Source: Oscillospiraceae bacterium (GTDB taxonomy: Bacteria > Bacillota_A > Clostridia > Oscillospirales > Ruminococcaceae). Taken from it: a stretch of 5,369 nt of DNA. The stretch's first letter is position 1. Each line of letters starts with the position of its first letter. The stretch spans positions 1 through 5,369 of the forward strand of contig JAFPQL010000008.1 in NCBI GenBank assembly GCA_017414145.1, given 5' to 3'. This document shows positions 5,130-5,369 of the stretch, piece after piece. A program made the position numbers and the translations under genes. The notes under the pieces are model-generated. The model saw only the letters and a list, made by a program, of their open reading frames with translations. It had not been told where the DNA came from and ran no database searches.

Positions 5130-5159
5130 CTGCCGGATACGATTGTCCGGCAGTTTTTT
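5130..5159 (+). terminator. Canonical intrinsic terminator upstream of pgk
   Basis: Arms CTGCCGGA (5130-5137) and TCCGGCAG (5146-5153) form a perfect 8-bp stem with an 8-base loop, followed directly by six T's (5154-5159). It ends any + strand transcript coming through copy C from the LRR gene and insulates pgk. Confidence 0.92.
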
Positions 5160-5178
5160 GAAAAAAGCAAAATCCCTC

Positions 5179-5207
5179 TTGCCAAAATCCATAAAATAGT
5201 GTAAAAT
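5179..5207 (+). promoter_or_regulatory. Promoter of pgk
   Basis: TTGCCA (5179-5184), 17-base spacer, TAAAAT (5202-5207). Each box differs from consensus at one position. Transcription should begin near 5213-5215, 20 bases after the upstream terminator ends at the -35 side, giving a leader of about 58 bases. Confidence 0.85.
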
Positions 5208-5215
5208 AGAAGGGG

Positions 5216-5233
5216 TTGTGAAAATCTTCACAA
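5216..5233 (+). promoter_or_regulatory. Rex-type operator at the pgk transcription start
   Basis: TTGTGAA-AATC-TTCACAA is a perfect 7+7 inverted repeat with a 4-base spacer. It fits the known consensus for Rex, the NADH-sensing repressor of Firmicutes and Actinobacteria (TTGTGAA-N4-TTCACAA). It lies at about +2 to +20 from the predicted start, where bound protein would block transcription. Rex releases DNA when NADH rises relative to NAD+, so pgk would be induced under reducing fermentative conditions. The rex gene is not in the window. Confidence 0.82.
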
Positions 5234-5254
5234 GTCTATCCAAAACTCACTGAT

Positions 5255-5261
5255 GAAAGGA
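5255..5261 (+). promoter_or_regulatory. Ribosome binding site of pgk
   Basis: GAAAGGA lies 10 bases before ATG 5272. The ATG at 5261 overlaps this site and reaches a stop after seven codons, so 5272 is the start. Confidence 0.75.
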
Positions 5262-5271
5262 TGTATTTCAC

Positions 5272-5369
5272 ATGGCTGGACTGAATAAGGTCTCTGTAGA
5301 CGATCTGCAGGCAAAAGGCAAGAAGATTCTTGTCCGCTGCGACTTCAATGTGCCGCTCAAGGACGGCGA
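5272..5369 (+). CDS. pgk: Phosphoglycerate kinase, N-terminal 32 codons (cut by window edge)
   Basis: The enzyme transfers phosphate from 1,3-bisphosphoglycerate to ADP, the first ATP-yielding step of glycolysis, in the cytoplasm. The visible N-terminus ends in [16 protein letters not shown], which carries the family signature RxDFNVP. By family knowledge, D24 and N26 (this numbering) belong to the substrate-binding site for 3-phosphoglycerate. The full protein is normally about 390-415 residues, so nearly all of it lies beyond the right edge. It starts its own transcript, with no gap gene directly upstream, unlike the common gap-pgk-tpi arrangement. The Rex-type site suggests redox control. 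Identification is firm despite the short length because this N-terminal signature is specific. Confidence 0.95.
   Translation, partial: MAGLNKVSVDDLQAKGKKILVRCDFNVPLKDG

Overview
The window fits a GC-rich anaerobic Firmicute, most likely a Ruminococcus/Oscillospiraceae gut-type Clostridium. The pointers are strong AGGAGG ribosome sites, near-consensus sigma-A promoters, a leaderless LRR_5 (BspA-type) protein, a clostridial-looking phosphoglycerate kinase start, and long hairpin-rich intergenic repeats of a kind I recall from such genomes (memory only, not searched). All genes lie on the + strand.

Layout. Bases 1-480 hold one copy (A) of a long hairpin-rich intergenic repeat, probably cut by the left window edge. 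A perfect-consensus promoter (491-519) then drives a 136-residue coiled-coil protein of unknown function (556-966), which ends at a probable hairpin terminator (980-1014). After an AT-rich gap, a second promoter with an extended -10 (1143-1171) drives a 1068-residue protein (1235-4441). That protein has 27 LRR_5 repeats and a 300-residue Pro/Glu/Ala/Lys-rich tail, with no signal peptide. Bases 4445-4563 carry an inverted fragment of the repeat family, and 4581-5100 carry a second, direct copy (C). A canonical terminator (5130-5159) closes this unit. Then comes the promoter of pgk (5179-5207), a perfect Rex-type operator (5216-5233), and the first 32 codons of pgk, cut by the right edge.

How it works together. 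The coiled-coil and LRR genes each have their own promoter, so they are neighbours rather than a proven operon. Both lack export signals and look like cytoplasmic interaction proteins. pgk is an independent glycolytic unit that is probably tuned by NADH/NAD+ through Rex. The repeats sit in the gaps after genes. Their paired-base changes between copies point to a conserved structure, plausibly an RNA in the 3' untranslated region.

Most notable: (1) copies A and C share a hairpin with an identical loop, GCGATAG, and two compensatory base-pair changes in its stem; (2) a perfect TTGTGAA-N4-TTCACAA site lies at the pgk transcription start; (3) an ~80-bp module is present in copy A, absent from copy C, and found inverted right after the LRR gene; (4) the LRR protein tail ends in two 32-residue repeats with a RASLLxDLPxLP core. 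I see no transposase, CRISPR array, tRNA or rRNA.
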